Below are positions 17,401 to 24,836 of a stretch of 64,000 nucleotides of DNA, piece after piece. Each line of letters begins with the position of its first letter. Position 1 is the stretch's first letter. The DNA comes from Williamsia sp. (lineage in GTDB: Bacteria; Bacteroidota; Bacteroidia; Chitinophagales; Chitinophagaceae). A model generated the notes under the pieces. It did not search any database and was not told the DNA's origin. It worked only from the letters and a program-made list of their open reading frames with translations. The position numbers were made by a program, and so were the translations under genes. Where the stretch lies: the NCBI GenBank assembly GCA_015069695.1, contig JADCRZ010000004.1:62001-126000 (forward strand), given 5' to 3'.

Positions 17401-17600
17401 ACTGAACCTTTTGCAGCCTGAATGGTAAAATTTCCTGCCTGGTCAGCTGAAACTGCTACCGGCCTGCCTTTTATCCGAACGGTCGCAAATGGTACCGGTT
17501 CTCCTTTCTCATCTCTCACTTGTCCCGTCACTGACGCAGTCTGCGACCGTACTGCAATTGCCAGCAATGACAATAGCACGAAAAGCATAAATTTTTGCAT
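14430..17600 (-). CDS. SusC/RagA family TonB-linked outer-membrane transporter (first pair)
   Basis: From the ATG at 17600 the protein has 1,056 residues. A signal peptide (MQKFMLFVLLSLLAIAVRSQ) is followed by a carboxypeptidase-regulatory-like domain (VTGQVRDEKGEPVPFATVRI). Next come the REVVVTALGQ signature, the plug (NLAGKIPGANISKVGG; DIESINVLRGTAAASLYGSS) and a long barrel ending in MYGISLKASF. The in-frame extension to 17684 is not signal-peptide-like and was dropped. It leads a four-gene run SusC-SusD-Ig-like lipoprotein-lipid-binding lipoprotein with very short spacings. It would transport an unknown ligand across the outer membrane. Confidence 0.94.
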   Translation of the reverse strand: MQKFMLFVLLSLLAIAVRSQTASVTGQVRDEKGEPVPFATVRIKGRPVAVSADQAGNFTIQAAKGSVLQVSGAGFEQSEITVGNESTVQISLKSQSVLREVVVTALGQSTSKAKIGYSTTTFNNENLNRASPANVFDNLAGKIPGANISKVGGPGSSTKVVLRGYGVIAGGSNNPLYVIDGVPLTDNRYASSDNYDFGNGINDLNPNDIESINVLRGTAAASLYGSSAKNGAIMITTRRGRAGKLKIDYLGSATFSQVGKIPKLQDQFGQGWGGVFILSENGSWGPRLDGQQRLWGSVVDNSQLLKPFSAVENNMRDFYNIGTEYNNSLALSGGNESNTFYFSYGNLKSDGVLPTKSDYYERNSFALRTTSKFKNLNFNTSFNYTNKRQNVPFTGQGGSDGASLFEEILQIPVDIPIRDLKNYRNKFFNVDNYFTPFAENPYYPLYENANRQNSDRFFGNFDLSYKFTPWLSSQLRIGGDFTNARTSGHKAVNAPAPGSWNAGGNVEGATRAADVGSVTEQSGYSGVLNGDFIVKASKEFGEDFNLDALVGVNYNQQQTRNVTSTITKLTVPGFYNLSNTSDIPVTTGTRTLRRLIGGYAQATLGYRNQVYLTLNARNDWSSTLPISNNHFFYPGGSLSWLASQTLNLGGTAISLLKLRASYGKTGSDAAPYQVNAILGTGNVTLPFGSIVFPFNGVTAYGVSNTIGNLNLKPIITSEAELGTEIRFFQNRLGLDVAVYDKRTEGQIFTVPITPSSGYTGLVQNLGLVENKGVEVAFDVKPVDTKDFTWLLNYTFSKNWNKVLNLNGGPQKVVLNTAYAAELDAYPGKNVSGIYAPVAEYTPDGRIVVNSTTGMPVAAADKGFYGNAAYDYLMGMQNTLTYKNWQLSFSLDFRKGGVMYSGTADLSLFVGNSYMTTYNDRRPFIIPNSVNAVTDAGGKTTYVENKTPIDETSYTDYFYPTQNLATSYQYRIIDKSFLKMRDISLTYKLPAAWMSKIRATNLAVSAFAKNFLLWTPKSNIYLDPEASNLGNDLASELGEFRTAPIPVMYGISLKASF

Positions 17601-17813
17601 AGAGATACATTTTAAAATGGGTTTTCTACATGTGTTTGGTGGTGCGATGAAGAGTAGACAATCGTCCAAAGCAATCTGCTGCAATGGGATGCGAATATAC
17701 TGAAAGCAAAAAACAGCCCAATTCGCTATTTATGCAGGTAAAAATAAGGAAAGCACCCTCCAAAAATCTTTTTTCAACAGCAATTGACTGTAGTTACTGG
17801 TGGCTGAGCGGTT

Positions 17814-19196
17814 CTATCGCAAACTTTTCCGCCTGCCGATCAGACCGGCACCCAGGATCAAAAACAAGGGTTCCACTTCATACCGGAAGCGCATGTTTTC
17901 TCCATATTCAAATAAGGTACTGGTTACAAGGATGTATAAAATCGTCCAGGCAATAAAAGCCTCTGTTGTTCCTATTCGCCGTTGCGAAATACTTCTTTTT
18001 ACCAGCAACCAAAAAACCAGGCAATAAACAAGCAGCTTGGGCAGGGCCGAAACAACCAGGGCCGCTTTCTGCTGCGGTTTTGTTGAAAAAAAATGCGACA
18101 GGTTGAAAGAATACAGCGCATCGTACCACGACAGCTTCCGGCAATTTTCGGCCACCTGAAAATAGCTGGAAGCAGGCGTGAAAAAAATAACAAAGGAGGT
18201 CGCCGTGTTTTTCAGGTAACCGGCCGGATGATGCGATATATACCCGAAACCAGCTTTCATATACGCCCGGGAAACCTGTACATAGCCAACATGATTCATG
18301 TTAATGGCCGAATCGTTTTTCATTTCATGCAGCAGTACAGGATCATCCTTTCCTTCGTATTGCTGCTGAAAATCAGGTGAAATATATCTTTTGTAATAAG
18401 AAACAGGATAGAAAGGATGAATCGCTGCGATGGAGGAAGAATCGCGGATAGATACATCATGGAAAACAATCCGGGAGAAATTGATGCCGGTCCAGGAAGA
18501 AACAGAAAAAGTTCCAAACAGGATGGCATTCTTCAGATACCAGCTGCCTGCCAGAAGCAAGGATGCCAGGCCCAGACCCACCACCCATTTAAACAGGCGT
18601 TTTCGATTGTACACTACACCCAACGCGCCGCAGACACCGATGAGCCACAGGAGGTGGAATGTTGCCCTGGTGAGGCATAGGAGGACCAGGAAGAAAAAAA
18701 AACCCGGCAGCTGCGTTACGTGGCCCCTTTGTTCGAAACGGTTCAGATAAAACAAAGCCAGCAGCAGGAGCAACGATGCAAACGATGTATAAAAAAGTTC
18801 GTTCTCAAACAAGATCGTAGCCGGACCGAGCGCATACCACAATGCTGCGGCCAGCGGCAGCCATCCGCCCCCAAGCCTGCTTTTTAGCAGGCGCAAAATC
18901 AGCAGGGCATTGCATAAGCTGATCCCCATCCAGATAAGCTGGAAAACCGGGCGGTCGTAAGGCCCGCTCCCCTTCAGCACAGCTGCCACAACAAGATTGA
19001 AAAGGGGCGGCTGGCCATGCATATACCATACGCTTTTGAGCGCTTCATGGCGCAGGCAGTTTATATCCAGGTACTGCCAGTAGGTAAACAGGGGCTCATA
19101 CTGAAAAAGGACTCCGCTTCCGGCAACCAGCAATCTCGACAAGACAAAGCAGCCCAGCAAAACCGCTATTTCATGTTGCAGGATGATTTTTCTCAT
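17814..19196 (-). CDS. GT-C-type integral membrane glycosyltransferase-like protein
   Basis: This 460-residue protein has about ten hydrophobic segments. It resembles ArnT/PMT-type (GT39-like, GT-C fold) enzymes, which transfer a sugar from a polyprenyl-phosphate donor on the outer face of the inner membrane. Supporting features are the acidic/aromatic first loop with YLDINCLRHE and HGQPPLFN (about 38-67), typical of this fold, followed by helices such as LIWMGISLCNALLILRLL. Catalytic acidic residues are not certain and the acceptor is unknown. It is divergent from rlmH and shows no linked polysaccharide genes. Confidence 0.7.
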   Translation of the reverse strand: MRKIILQHEIAVLLGCFVLSRLLVAGSGVLFQYEPLFTYWQYLDINCLRHEALKSVWYMHGQPPLFNLVVAAVLKGSGPYDRPVFQLIWMGISLCNALLILRLLKSRLGGGWLPLAAALWYALGPATILFENELFYTSFASLLLLLALFYLNRFEQRGHVTQLPGFFFFLVLLCLTRATFHLLWLIGVCGALGVVYNRKRLFKWVVGLGLASLLLAGSWYLKNAILFGTFSVSSWTGINFSRIVFHDVSIRDSSSIAAIHPFYPVSYYKRYISPDFQQQYEGKDDPVLLHEMKNDSAINMNHVGYVQVSRAYMKAGFGYISHHPAGYLKNTATSFVIFFTPASSYFQVAENCRKLSWYDALYSFNLSHFFSTKPQQKAALVVSALPKLLVYCLVFWLLVKRSISQRRIGTTEAFIAWTILYILVTSTLFEYGENMRFRYEVEPLFLILGAGLIGRRKSLR

Positions 19197-19274
19197 CAGG
19201 TTATTCTTATCATTGTTGCCGTATTCCGGATTGGAAAAAACCTTGTATGCAGGTCAACAGCATAGAAACGGAAA

Positions 19275-19748
19275 ATGAAAATTCAGATATGGTCTGTGGG
19301 TAAATCTAATGAAACTTATGTAAAAACAGGGATCGAAGACTACTCTGCCCGCATCCGCCGCTATTACCCGCTGGAATGGAACATCATACCCGTTCCAAAA
19401 AACTGGGGCAATTTGTCTGAACAGGAATTGCCGCGGAAAGAAGCAGAATCCATTCTGGGATCTTTGAAAAAAGACGATTTTCTTGTGGCGCTTGACGGGC
19501 GGGGCAAGCAGATCACCTCGGAAGAACTCGCGGGTTTGGTACAATCTGCAGGGAACGGAAGCGTTAAAAACCTGGTCTTCCTGATCGGGGGCGCATACGG
19601 ACTGGACAAAGCTGTTTTGCAAAGGGCCAATTTCAGCTGGTCCTTATCGCAGCTTGTTTTTCCGCACCAGCTGGTCCGCCTGATCTTGTCGGAACAACTG
19701 TACCGGGCCTGCACGATCATCAGGAATGAAAAATACCATCATCCTTAA
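19275..19748 (+). CDS. rlmH: 23S rRNA pseudouridine-1915 N3-methyltransferase
   Basis: RlmH methylates pseudouridine 1915 in helix 69 of 23S rRNA on assembled ribosomes. The protein has the usual 157 residues, with the SPOUT-knot SAM-binding motif LIGGAYGLD at about 102-110 and the conserved tail FPHQLVRLILSEQLYRA...YHHP. It starts MKIQIWSVGK. The rhomboid gene follows 42 bases later and is probably cotranscribed. Confidence 0.95.
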   Translation: MKIQIWSVGKSNETYVKTGIEDYSARIRRYYPLEWNIIPVPKNWGNLSEQELPRKEAESILGSLKKDDFLVALDGRGKQITSEELAGLVQSAGNGSVKNLVFLIGGAYGLDKAVLQRANFSWSLSQLVFPHQLVRLILSEQLYRACTIIRNEKYHHP

Positions 19749-19790
19749 AATGCCGATCTTCGGTTTTTGTAAGTACCATAAATCTTATTC

Positions 19791-20441
19791 ATGTTTTCTA
19801 TCACCATTGCGCTTATTGTTGTTACTACGCTGATATCGATCGTTGCTTTCGGGAACCACAAAGTGCAGGAAGATCTGTTGTTCTGGCCAGCTGCGATCCG
19901 CCACCGCAACCAGTACTACCGGTTTATTACCTGCGGTTTTGTGCACTTTGACGTATCGCACCTGCTCTTGAACATGCTTTCTTTTTATGCATTCGGGGAA
20001 TACCTGGAATTGGGCTTGTTCAGCTCCTCCGGTCTTTTTGGAAGCAACGGCAAACTGTTCTTTCTGGGGCTTTATCTTTCGGCTATTGCAGTAGCGGTGA
20101 TACCTGATTATTTTATCCATAGAAGATCATCAGAATACAGGTCCCTTGGTGCGTCGGGCGCAGTTTCGGCCGTCATTTTTTCCTGCATCCTGCTTAAGCC
20201 GCTAACGCCGGTAGGTATTATACTGATCCCGATCCAGATACCTGGCTTCATGTTTGCCATCCTTTTCCTGGTGATCTCAGCCGTACTGGCCAGAACAAGC
20301 CGGGGAACAATCGCCCATGGCGCTCATCTGGCAGGAGCCTTGTACGGCATTGTTTACACCAGCATTGCAGCAAAATTGTACGCCGATTTTAACGCCATCA
20401 AAGTCTTTATTCATATCCTGCGCTTTGACTGGCTGCAATAG
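19791..20441 (+). CDS. Rhomboid-family intramembrane serine protease
   Basis: This 216-residue inner-membrane protein has six hydrophobic segments. The catalytic Ser122 lies in GASGA and the catalytic His179 in HGAHLAGALYG. His57 and Asn61 in HLLLNMLSFYAFG form the expected oxyanion-side motif. Rhomboids cleave single-pass membrane proteins within the membrane; the substrate is unknown. The last 35 bases overlap, tail to tail, the 3' end of tilS on the other strand. Confidence 0.9.
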   Translation: MFSITIALIVVTTLISIVAFGNHKVQEDLLFWPAAIRHRNQYYRFITCGFVHFDVSHLLLNMLSFYAFGEYLELGLFSSSGLFGSNGKLFFLGLYLSAIAVAVIPDYFIHRRSSEYRSLGASGAVSAVIFSCILLKPLTPVGIILIPIQIPGFMFAILFLVISAVLARTSRGTIAHGAHLAGALYGIVYTSIAAKLYADFNAIKVFIHILRFDWLQ

Positions 20442-21795
20442 TGATCTGCAGGATGCTCCTGGTTGCCGGTGTGATTTTAAACCTGTCATCAATCCGCCTG
20501 CCCACAACCCAAAGTATCTTTTTATCCCCCTCCAGCACCCAGGTATTTTCTCTTTCCGGCAGGGCTATTTTCAGATCTGATAAAAAGCGGCCCAGCTTTT
20601 TCTTTTTCGGCATTCCCAATGGATAGAAGTAATCACCCTTTTTAAGCTTTCGGAGCAGAAGCGGAAACTGGATTTTATCTGCATCCAGTTGAGCAATGTG
20701 CGCTGCCGAAGCCAGCGGTGCACCGGCAGGAATCTTTTTGATCCGGAGCTCGCCGGCAGGGAATTGAATCTGCTGGTCTTCTTCCCCGATCACCACTACA
20801 GACGATTGCTCAGCGGGCAGGGGCGAGATAATCATCCAGTTCCGGTTGCGGATGATCCGGTAATCGGATGACTGTATATAACTGCCTGTGATGGCATCCA
20901 TCAGTTCAATTACTTCCCCCGTTTGGTGCGCCGTAAAACCATAGTCACGGATGATTTCATAAGTGATCGTGTGAAGCGGAACAACTTTTTTCCATTTTAA
21001 AAGGGGTATATGGATCTCCTGTCCGCGTATTTCCAGCAGCTTGCTTTTGTGCCTGCTTACTGCTTCCTGGTACAGTTGCTCAATTTCCCGGAAGCGGTTT
21101 AAATTGGCACGCATGTTTTCTTCTGCCTGGGGAAATACCTGTTGGATGCCGGGTATCAGCTGGAGGCGGAAATAGTTGCGGGTGTATTTGTCGGATGCAT
21201 TGGAAGAATCTTCTACCCACTCCAGCCCCCGTTCAGTTGCGAACCGGAGCAGCTCTTTTTTGCGTGCAAACAGGAGCGGACGAACGGTGCGCTGCTGCCG
21301 GGGAACGATCCCCCGCAGGCCGGCTATGCCCGTACCCTTGAAATAATTCATCAGCGCAGTTTCCAGGTTATCATCTGCATGATGTGCAGTAACGATCCAT
21401 TCGGCTACAGCTTCCCTCCCCTCCTGCTTGCCGGCTGCTACCAGTTCTGCAAACCAATCATAGCGCAGGGTGCGCGCAGCAACCTGTACAGACCATTTCT
21501 TTTCCCGGGCAATGCGTTCGGTCTCAAATTTCTTTACCAGCACGGGCCTTCCATACTTTTCTCCCAACTGCCGCACAAAGGTTTCATCCCGTTCACTTTC
21601 CGCTCCCCGGAGTCCAAAATTTGCATGCGCGATTACAAAATCGAATCCCGCCTGCTGCGTCAATTCACACAGCACAACCGAATCAACCCCCCCGCTTACG
21701 GTCAGCAGTAAACGATCCCCTTTCAGAAAGAGGTTTTCCTTCTTGATAAAGTCCAGGTATTGGGTGAGCAGTGTGGTGGTTTGTTGGGGCATCAT
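20407..21795 (-). CDS. tilS: tRNA(Ile)-lysidine synthase
   Basis: TilS converts cytidine 34 of tRNA-Ile(CAT) to lysidine, so that AUA is read as Ile. The full-length protein of 462 residues has the PP-loop ATP motif SGGVDS at 34-39. It also has AHHADDNLET and GLRGIVPRQQ in the catalytic domain, then a C-terminal substrate-binding domain (LLRKLKKGDYFYPLGM, KKLGRFLSD). The start codon shares one base with the stop of the upstream TPR gene (TAATG), suggesting translational coupling. Two adjacent ATGs (21795 and 21792) could serve. Its 3' end overlaps the rhomboid gene. Confidence 0.94.
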   Translation of the reverse strand: MMPQQTTTLLTQYLDFIKKENLFLKGDRLLLTVSGGVDSVVLCELTQQAGFDFVIAHANFGLRGAESERDETFVRQLGEKYGRPVLVKKFETERIAREKKWSVQVAARTLRYDWFAELVAAGKQEGREAVAEWIVTAHHADDNLETALMNYFKGTGIAGLRGIVPRQQRTVRPLLFARKKELLRFATERGLEWVEDSSNASDKYTRNYFRLQLIPGIQQVFPQAEENMRANLNRFREIEQLYQEAVSRHKSKLLEIRGQEIHIPLLKWKKVVPLHTITYEIIRDYGFTAHQTGEVIELMDAITGSYIQSSDYRIIRNRNWMIISPLPAEQSSVVVIGEEDQQIQFPAGELRIKKIPAGAPLASAAHIAQLDADKIQFPLLLRKLKKGDYFYPLGMPKKKKLGRFLSDLKIALPERENTWVLEGDKKILWVVGRRIDDRFKITPATRSILQITIAASQSAGYE

Positions 21796-22109
21796 TAGCT
21801 GTATACCAGGTCTTCATACGCTGCCTGAAGCTCGTTGTAGTTGTGGTTTTCACCGGCTTGTTTGCAGGCTGCCATTCCCTGCTCGTATACCTGTATGGCG
21901 GCCCCAGTTTCCCCGTTTCTTTCCAGCAATTTGGCCAGGTGATAATAGGAACCGGTATAGCCGGGATTTTTTGCCAATACCCGCTCAAACAGGGGTCTTG
22001 CCTGTCCGTCATCACCCAGCTTGATGTACTCCAGTGCCATGGCATGCTGCAGAAAAGGGTCGTCCGGACTGGCGGCCAGGTACTGCTGTAAAGTTTCAAT
22101 TCTGTTCAT
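21795..22109 (-). CDS. Small TPR-repeat protein
   Basis: This 104-residue soluble protein has tetratricopeptide repeats: HAMALEYIKLGDDGQARPLFERVLAKNP (about 22-49) and SYYHLAKLLERNGETGAAIQVYEQGM (about 53-78) fit the TPR pattern. Such proteins usually act as protein-binding adaptors. It is coupled to tilS through a TAATG overlap, an arrangement that suggests linked expression rather than a shared biochemical role. Confidence 0.82.
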   Translation of the reverse strand: MNRIETLQQYLAASPDDPFLQHAMALEYIKLGDDGQARPLFERVLAKNPGYTGSYYHLAKLLERNGETGAAIQVYEQGMAACKQAGENHNYNELQAAYEDLVYS

Positions 22110-22165
22110 ATATACAGGTATGGGTAGGAGGCTATTTCTAATTTTTTTTATTATGTGCCAGATGT

Positions 22166-22173
22166 TATCTTTG
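22166..22173 (+). promoter_or_regulatory. -7 promoter element (TATCTTTG) for etfBA
   Basis: This is an exact TAnnTTTG match 44 bases before the etfB start. The -33 region is T-rich but lacks a clear TTG. It lies in the divergent gap between the TPR/tilS and etfBA units. Confidence 0.55.
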
Positions 22174-22217
22174 TGTTAGTTGCATAAACAACTTTATTGA
22201 TCAGCAAACAGGGAAAC

Positions 22218-22961
22218 ATGAAGATTCTGGTATGCGTCACCAAGACGCCCGACACCACCTCAAAAATAGCTTTCACCGACAACAATACGAAATTTGCGCA
22301 AGCCGGCGTTCAGTGGATCATCAATCCATACGACGAATGGTATGCCCTGGTGCGGGCCGTTGAGATCAAAGAAAAATACCCTTCCACCACCATTCACCTG
22401 GTAACGGTTGGCGCGGCAGATGTTGAACCCATTATCCGCAAAGCGCTTGCCTTGGGTGGCGATGAGGCTTACCGCGTGAACGCAGAGAGTTCCGACAGCT
22501 TTTATGTTGCTTCCCAGATTGCGGCTATCGCCCAAGCAGGGGCTTACGACCTTGTTTTTACCGGTAAGGAAACGCTTGATTACAATGGTGCATCCATTGG
22601 CGGTATGCTGGCAGAGTTGCTTGACCTGCCCTATGTTTCCGGTGCCACCAAGCTGGAACTGAATGGTACTACAGCAACAATCAACCGCGAAATTGAAGGC
22701 GGGGAAGAAGTCTGCGCTGTACCGCTTCCCCTGGTAGTAAGTGCCCAGAAGGGAATGGCAGAAGCCCGGATACCCAACATGCGCGGCATCATGGCAGCCC
22801 GCACCAAACCGCTCAAAGTAGCTGAACCCGTACAAACCGACCTGCTCACCACTATCCAATCATACGAGCTGCCACCTGCAAAAACCGGTGTTAAGATGAT
22901 CCCGGCAGACAAGCCGGAGGAGCTGGTGACCTTGCTGCATGAAGAAGCCAAAGTTATTTAA
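22218..22961 (+). CDS. etfB: Electron transfer flavoprotein subunit beta
   Basis: The beta subunit of ETF binds AMP and pairs with EtfA to carry electrons from acyl-CoA dehydrogenases to the quinone pool. The protein of 247 residues starts MKILVCVTKTPDT. It shows WIINPYDEWYALVRAVEIKEK, FTGKETLDYNGASIGGMLAE and the conserved adenine-binding/recognition region near PNMRGIMAARTKPL. The ATG at 22218 fits the family; the upstream in-frame start adds seven unrelated residues. etfA follows 60 bases later, giving an etfBA unit. Confidence 0.95.
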   Translation: MKILVCVTKTPDTTSKIAFTDNNTKFAQAGVQWIINPYDEWYALVRAVEIKEKYPSTTIHLVTVGAADVEPIIRKALALGGDEAYRVNAESSDSFYVASQIAAIAQAGAYDLVFTGKETLDYNGASIGGMLAELLDLPYVSGATKLELNGTTATINREIEGGEEVCAVPLPLVVSAQKGMAEARIPNMRGIMAARTKPLKVAEPVQTDLLTTIQSYELPPAKTGVKMIPADKPEELVTLLHEEAKVI

Positions 22962-23021
22962 CCCCCTCCGGACTACAACAGCCGCTGCTTACCCATTTAC
23001 CTACTCCTAAATAGAATATCC

Positions 23022-23984
23022 ATGTCAGTTTTAGTTTTTATAGACCAGTCGGAAGGACATATAAAAAAAGCCTCCTACGAAGTATTAAGCTATGGCGCTA
23101 AAATAGCCGAGCTTACCGGTACTACAGCCGATGGTATTGTGTTGGGTACCGTACAGGATGACCTGCCTTCGCTGGGCCGCTTCGGGATCAGAAAGGTATA
23201 CCAGGTAAGTCATGAATCGTTGAACGGGCTGGATGCACAATTATATGCTGACGCATTGGCGAAAGCCATTCAGCAGGTGGGAGCCGATGTAGTGGTCTTT
23301 TCGCACAATGTGGATGGAAGAACCATTGCCCCGCGTTTGTCGGCCAGGCTCAAAGCCGGACTGGTAGCAGGCGCAGTGTCCCTGCCTGATACCAGCAACG
23401 GGTTTGTGGTGAAAAAGAATGTATTTAGCGGAAAGGCTTTCGCCAATGTTGCCGTAAATACTCCCGTCAAAATTATTTCTCTTAATCCCAATGCATACAA
23501 AGCTACTGAAGTGGGCGGAACAGCCGAAGTTGTAAACCTCGACATTCCGGCCGCGACCCGCAAAGTGACTATTACGGCCGTCAACAAAATCAGCGGCGAA
23601 CTGCCTCTCACCGAGGCAGAACTGGTTGTAAGCGGTGGACGCGGACTCAAAGGTCCGGAGAACTGGCACCTGGTGGAAGACCTGGCCAAAGCGCTGGGCG
23701 CGGCCACAGCCTGCAGCCGCCCGGTAGCTGATTCGCATTGGAGACCGCACCATGAGCACGTCGGACAAACTGGCGTTGTTGTTTCACCCAACCTTTATAT
23801 TGCGTTGGGCATTTCAGGTTCCATACAGCACCTGGCCGGTGTAAACCGCAGCAAGGTGATTGTAGTGGTTAACAAAGATCCCGAAGCGCCTTTTTTCAAA
23901 GCGGCCGATTACGGCATCGTGGGCGATGTATTTGATGTGGTTCCCAAAATAACAGAAGCCGTTAAAAAACTGAAACAGTCCTGA
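23022..23984 (+). CDS. etfA: Electron transfer flavoprotein subunit alpha
   Basis: The FAD-binding alpha subunit has 320 residues. The C-terminal FAD domain is clear: SGGRGLKGPENW, ACSRPVADSHWRPHHEHVGQTG, LGISGSIQHLAGV and VVVNKDPEAPFFKAADYGIVGD. The acyl-CoA dehydrogenase at 40275-41429 is a plausible electron donor. Its stop codon TGA lies inside the left arm of a large inverted-repeat element (23980-24119), so the repeat has inserted at, or evolved into, the very end of the gene. Confidence 0.95.
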   Translation: MSVLVFIDQSEGHIKKASYEVLSYGAKIAELTGTTADGIVLGTVQDDLPSLGRFGIRKVYQVSHESLNGLDAQLYADALAKAIQQVGADVVVFSHNVDGRTIAPRLSARLKAGLVAGAVSLPDTSNGFVVKKNVFSGKAFANVAVNTPVKIISLNPNAYKATEVGGTAEVVNLDIPAATRKVTITAVNKISGELPLTEAELVVSGGRGLKGPENWHLVEDLAKALGAATACSRPVADSHWRPHHEHVGQTGVVVSPNLYIALGISGSIQHLAGVNRSKVIVVVNKDPEAPFFKAADYGIVGDVFDVVPKITEAVKKLKQS

Positions 23985-24119
23985 ACCATGATTCACAGGA
24001 TGGAAGGATGCTGGGAGGTTTGTGGATCCATTATTTTGCAGGAAAAGACTTAGCCTTTTTTAGGATAAAACCACTAACATCCAAGAATCCTATACATCCT
24101 GTAAATCATGGTTCAAGAC
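23980..24119. repeat. Large imperfect inverted-repeat element A (REP-like)
   Basis: The left arm starts CCTGAACCATGATTCACAGG at 23980. The right arm, read on the minus strand from 24119, starts GTCTTGAACCATGATTTACA. The arms stay alignable for about 45 bases (CAGGAT-rich units, then TTTGTGG / TTAGTGG), separated by an AT-rich centre. The terminal GTCTTGAAC is shared with element B at 40141-40272. Its form resembles dispersed extragenic palindromes of the REP/RAYT type. No transposase is inside. Confidence 0.75.
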
Positions 24120-24130
24120 GAAAATATTTT

Positions 24131-24138
24131 TATATTTG
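24131..24138 (+). promoter_or_regulatory. -7 promoter element (TATATTTG) for the bifunctional nuclease gene
   Basis: This exact TAnnTTTG match lies 35 bases before the ATG at 24174 and 11 bases after repeat element A, so the -33 region falls inside the repeat arm. Confidence 0.5.
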
Positions 24139-24173
24139 CTCCACATTAAACATAAAGCATCAGAGTGCCTGAT

Positions 24174-24761
24174 ATGAGAAAAATAGAATTGGAGATCGTC
24201 GCTTTATCACACAGCATCACGCAAACTCATTCTTATGCGGTGGTGATGGGTGAAGTAAACGGACTTCGTCGCTTGCCCATTGTGATTGGCGGCTTTGAAG
24301 CACAAGCCATTGCTGTTGCCCTGGAAAAAATGCAGCCCAGTCGTCCGCTCACGCACGACCTGATGAAAAACTTTATGAGTGCCTTCAACGTCGATCTGAT
24401 CGAGATTATCATCAGCGATCTCCAGGAAGGCATTTTCTACTCCAAGCTGGTTTGCGTAAGCGAACACGATACCGTTGAAATTGACTCACGCACCTCAGAT
24501 GCGCTTGCCCTGGCCGTGCGGTTTGGTTGCCCGATCTATACATACGAAAACATTCTCGACAGTGCCGGCATCCTGATGGAAGACACGGCCAAGAAAAAGA
24601 AAGGTTCCGTTGAAACAGCCGCTCCTGCCAATTCTTCGCGCGAAGACCTGCGTTCCATGTCTATCGAAGAATTGAACAACCTGCTGGGCGAAGTACTGGA
24701 GCAGGAAGATTATATACGCGCCATTTCTATCCGCGACGAGATCGCCAGCCGGAAGAAATAA
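24174..24761 (+). CDS. Bifunctional nuclease family protein with UvrB/UvrC-like motif
   Basis: From the ATG at 24174 the protein has 195 residues. The N-terminal bifunctional nuclease (BFN, DUF151) domain shows RRLPIVIGGFEAQAIAV, RPLTHDLMKN and EIDSRTSDALALAVRFGCPIY. The C-terminal 35 residues (MSIEELNNLLGEVLEQEDYIRAISIRDEI) match a UVR-type helical motif. BFN proteins have been linked to RNase/DNase activity; the physiological role here is unknown. This two-domain form is common in Bacteroidota. Confidence 0.88.
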   Translation: MRKIELEIVALSHSITQTHSYAVVMGEVNGLRRLPIVIGGFEAQAIAVALEKMQPSRPLTHDLMKNFMSAFNVDLIEIIISDLQEGIFYSKLVCVSEHDTVEIDSRTSDALALAVRFGCPIYTYENILDSAGILMEDTAKKKKGSVETAAPANSSREDLRSMSIEELNNLLGEVLEQEDYIRAISIRDEIASRKK

Positions 24762-24836
24762 GTTCCTCCCCTCCCGTTTTTAAATTTTCCCATTCCAAAA
24801 AAATAGGTGTATTTCGCATCCTAATACCCTGCGATT

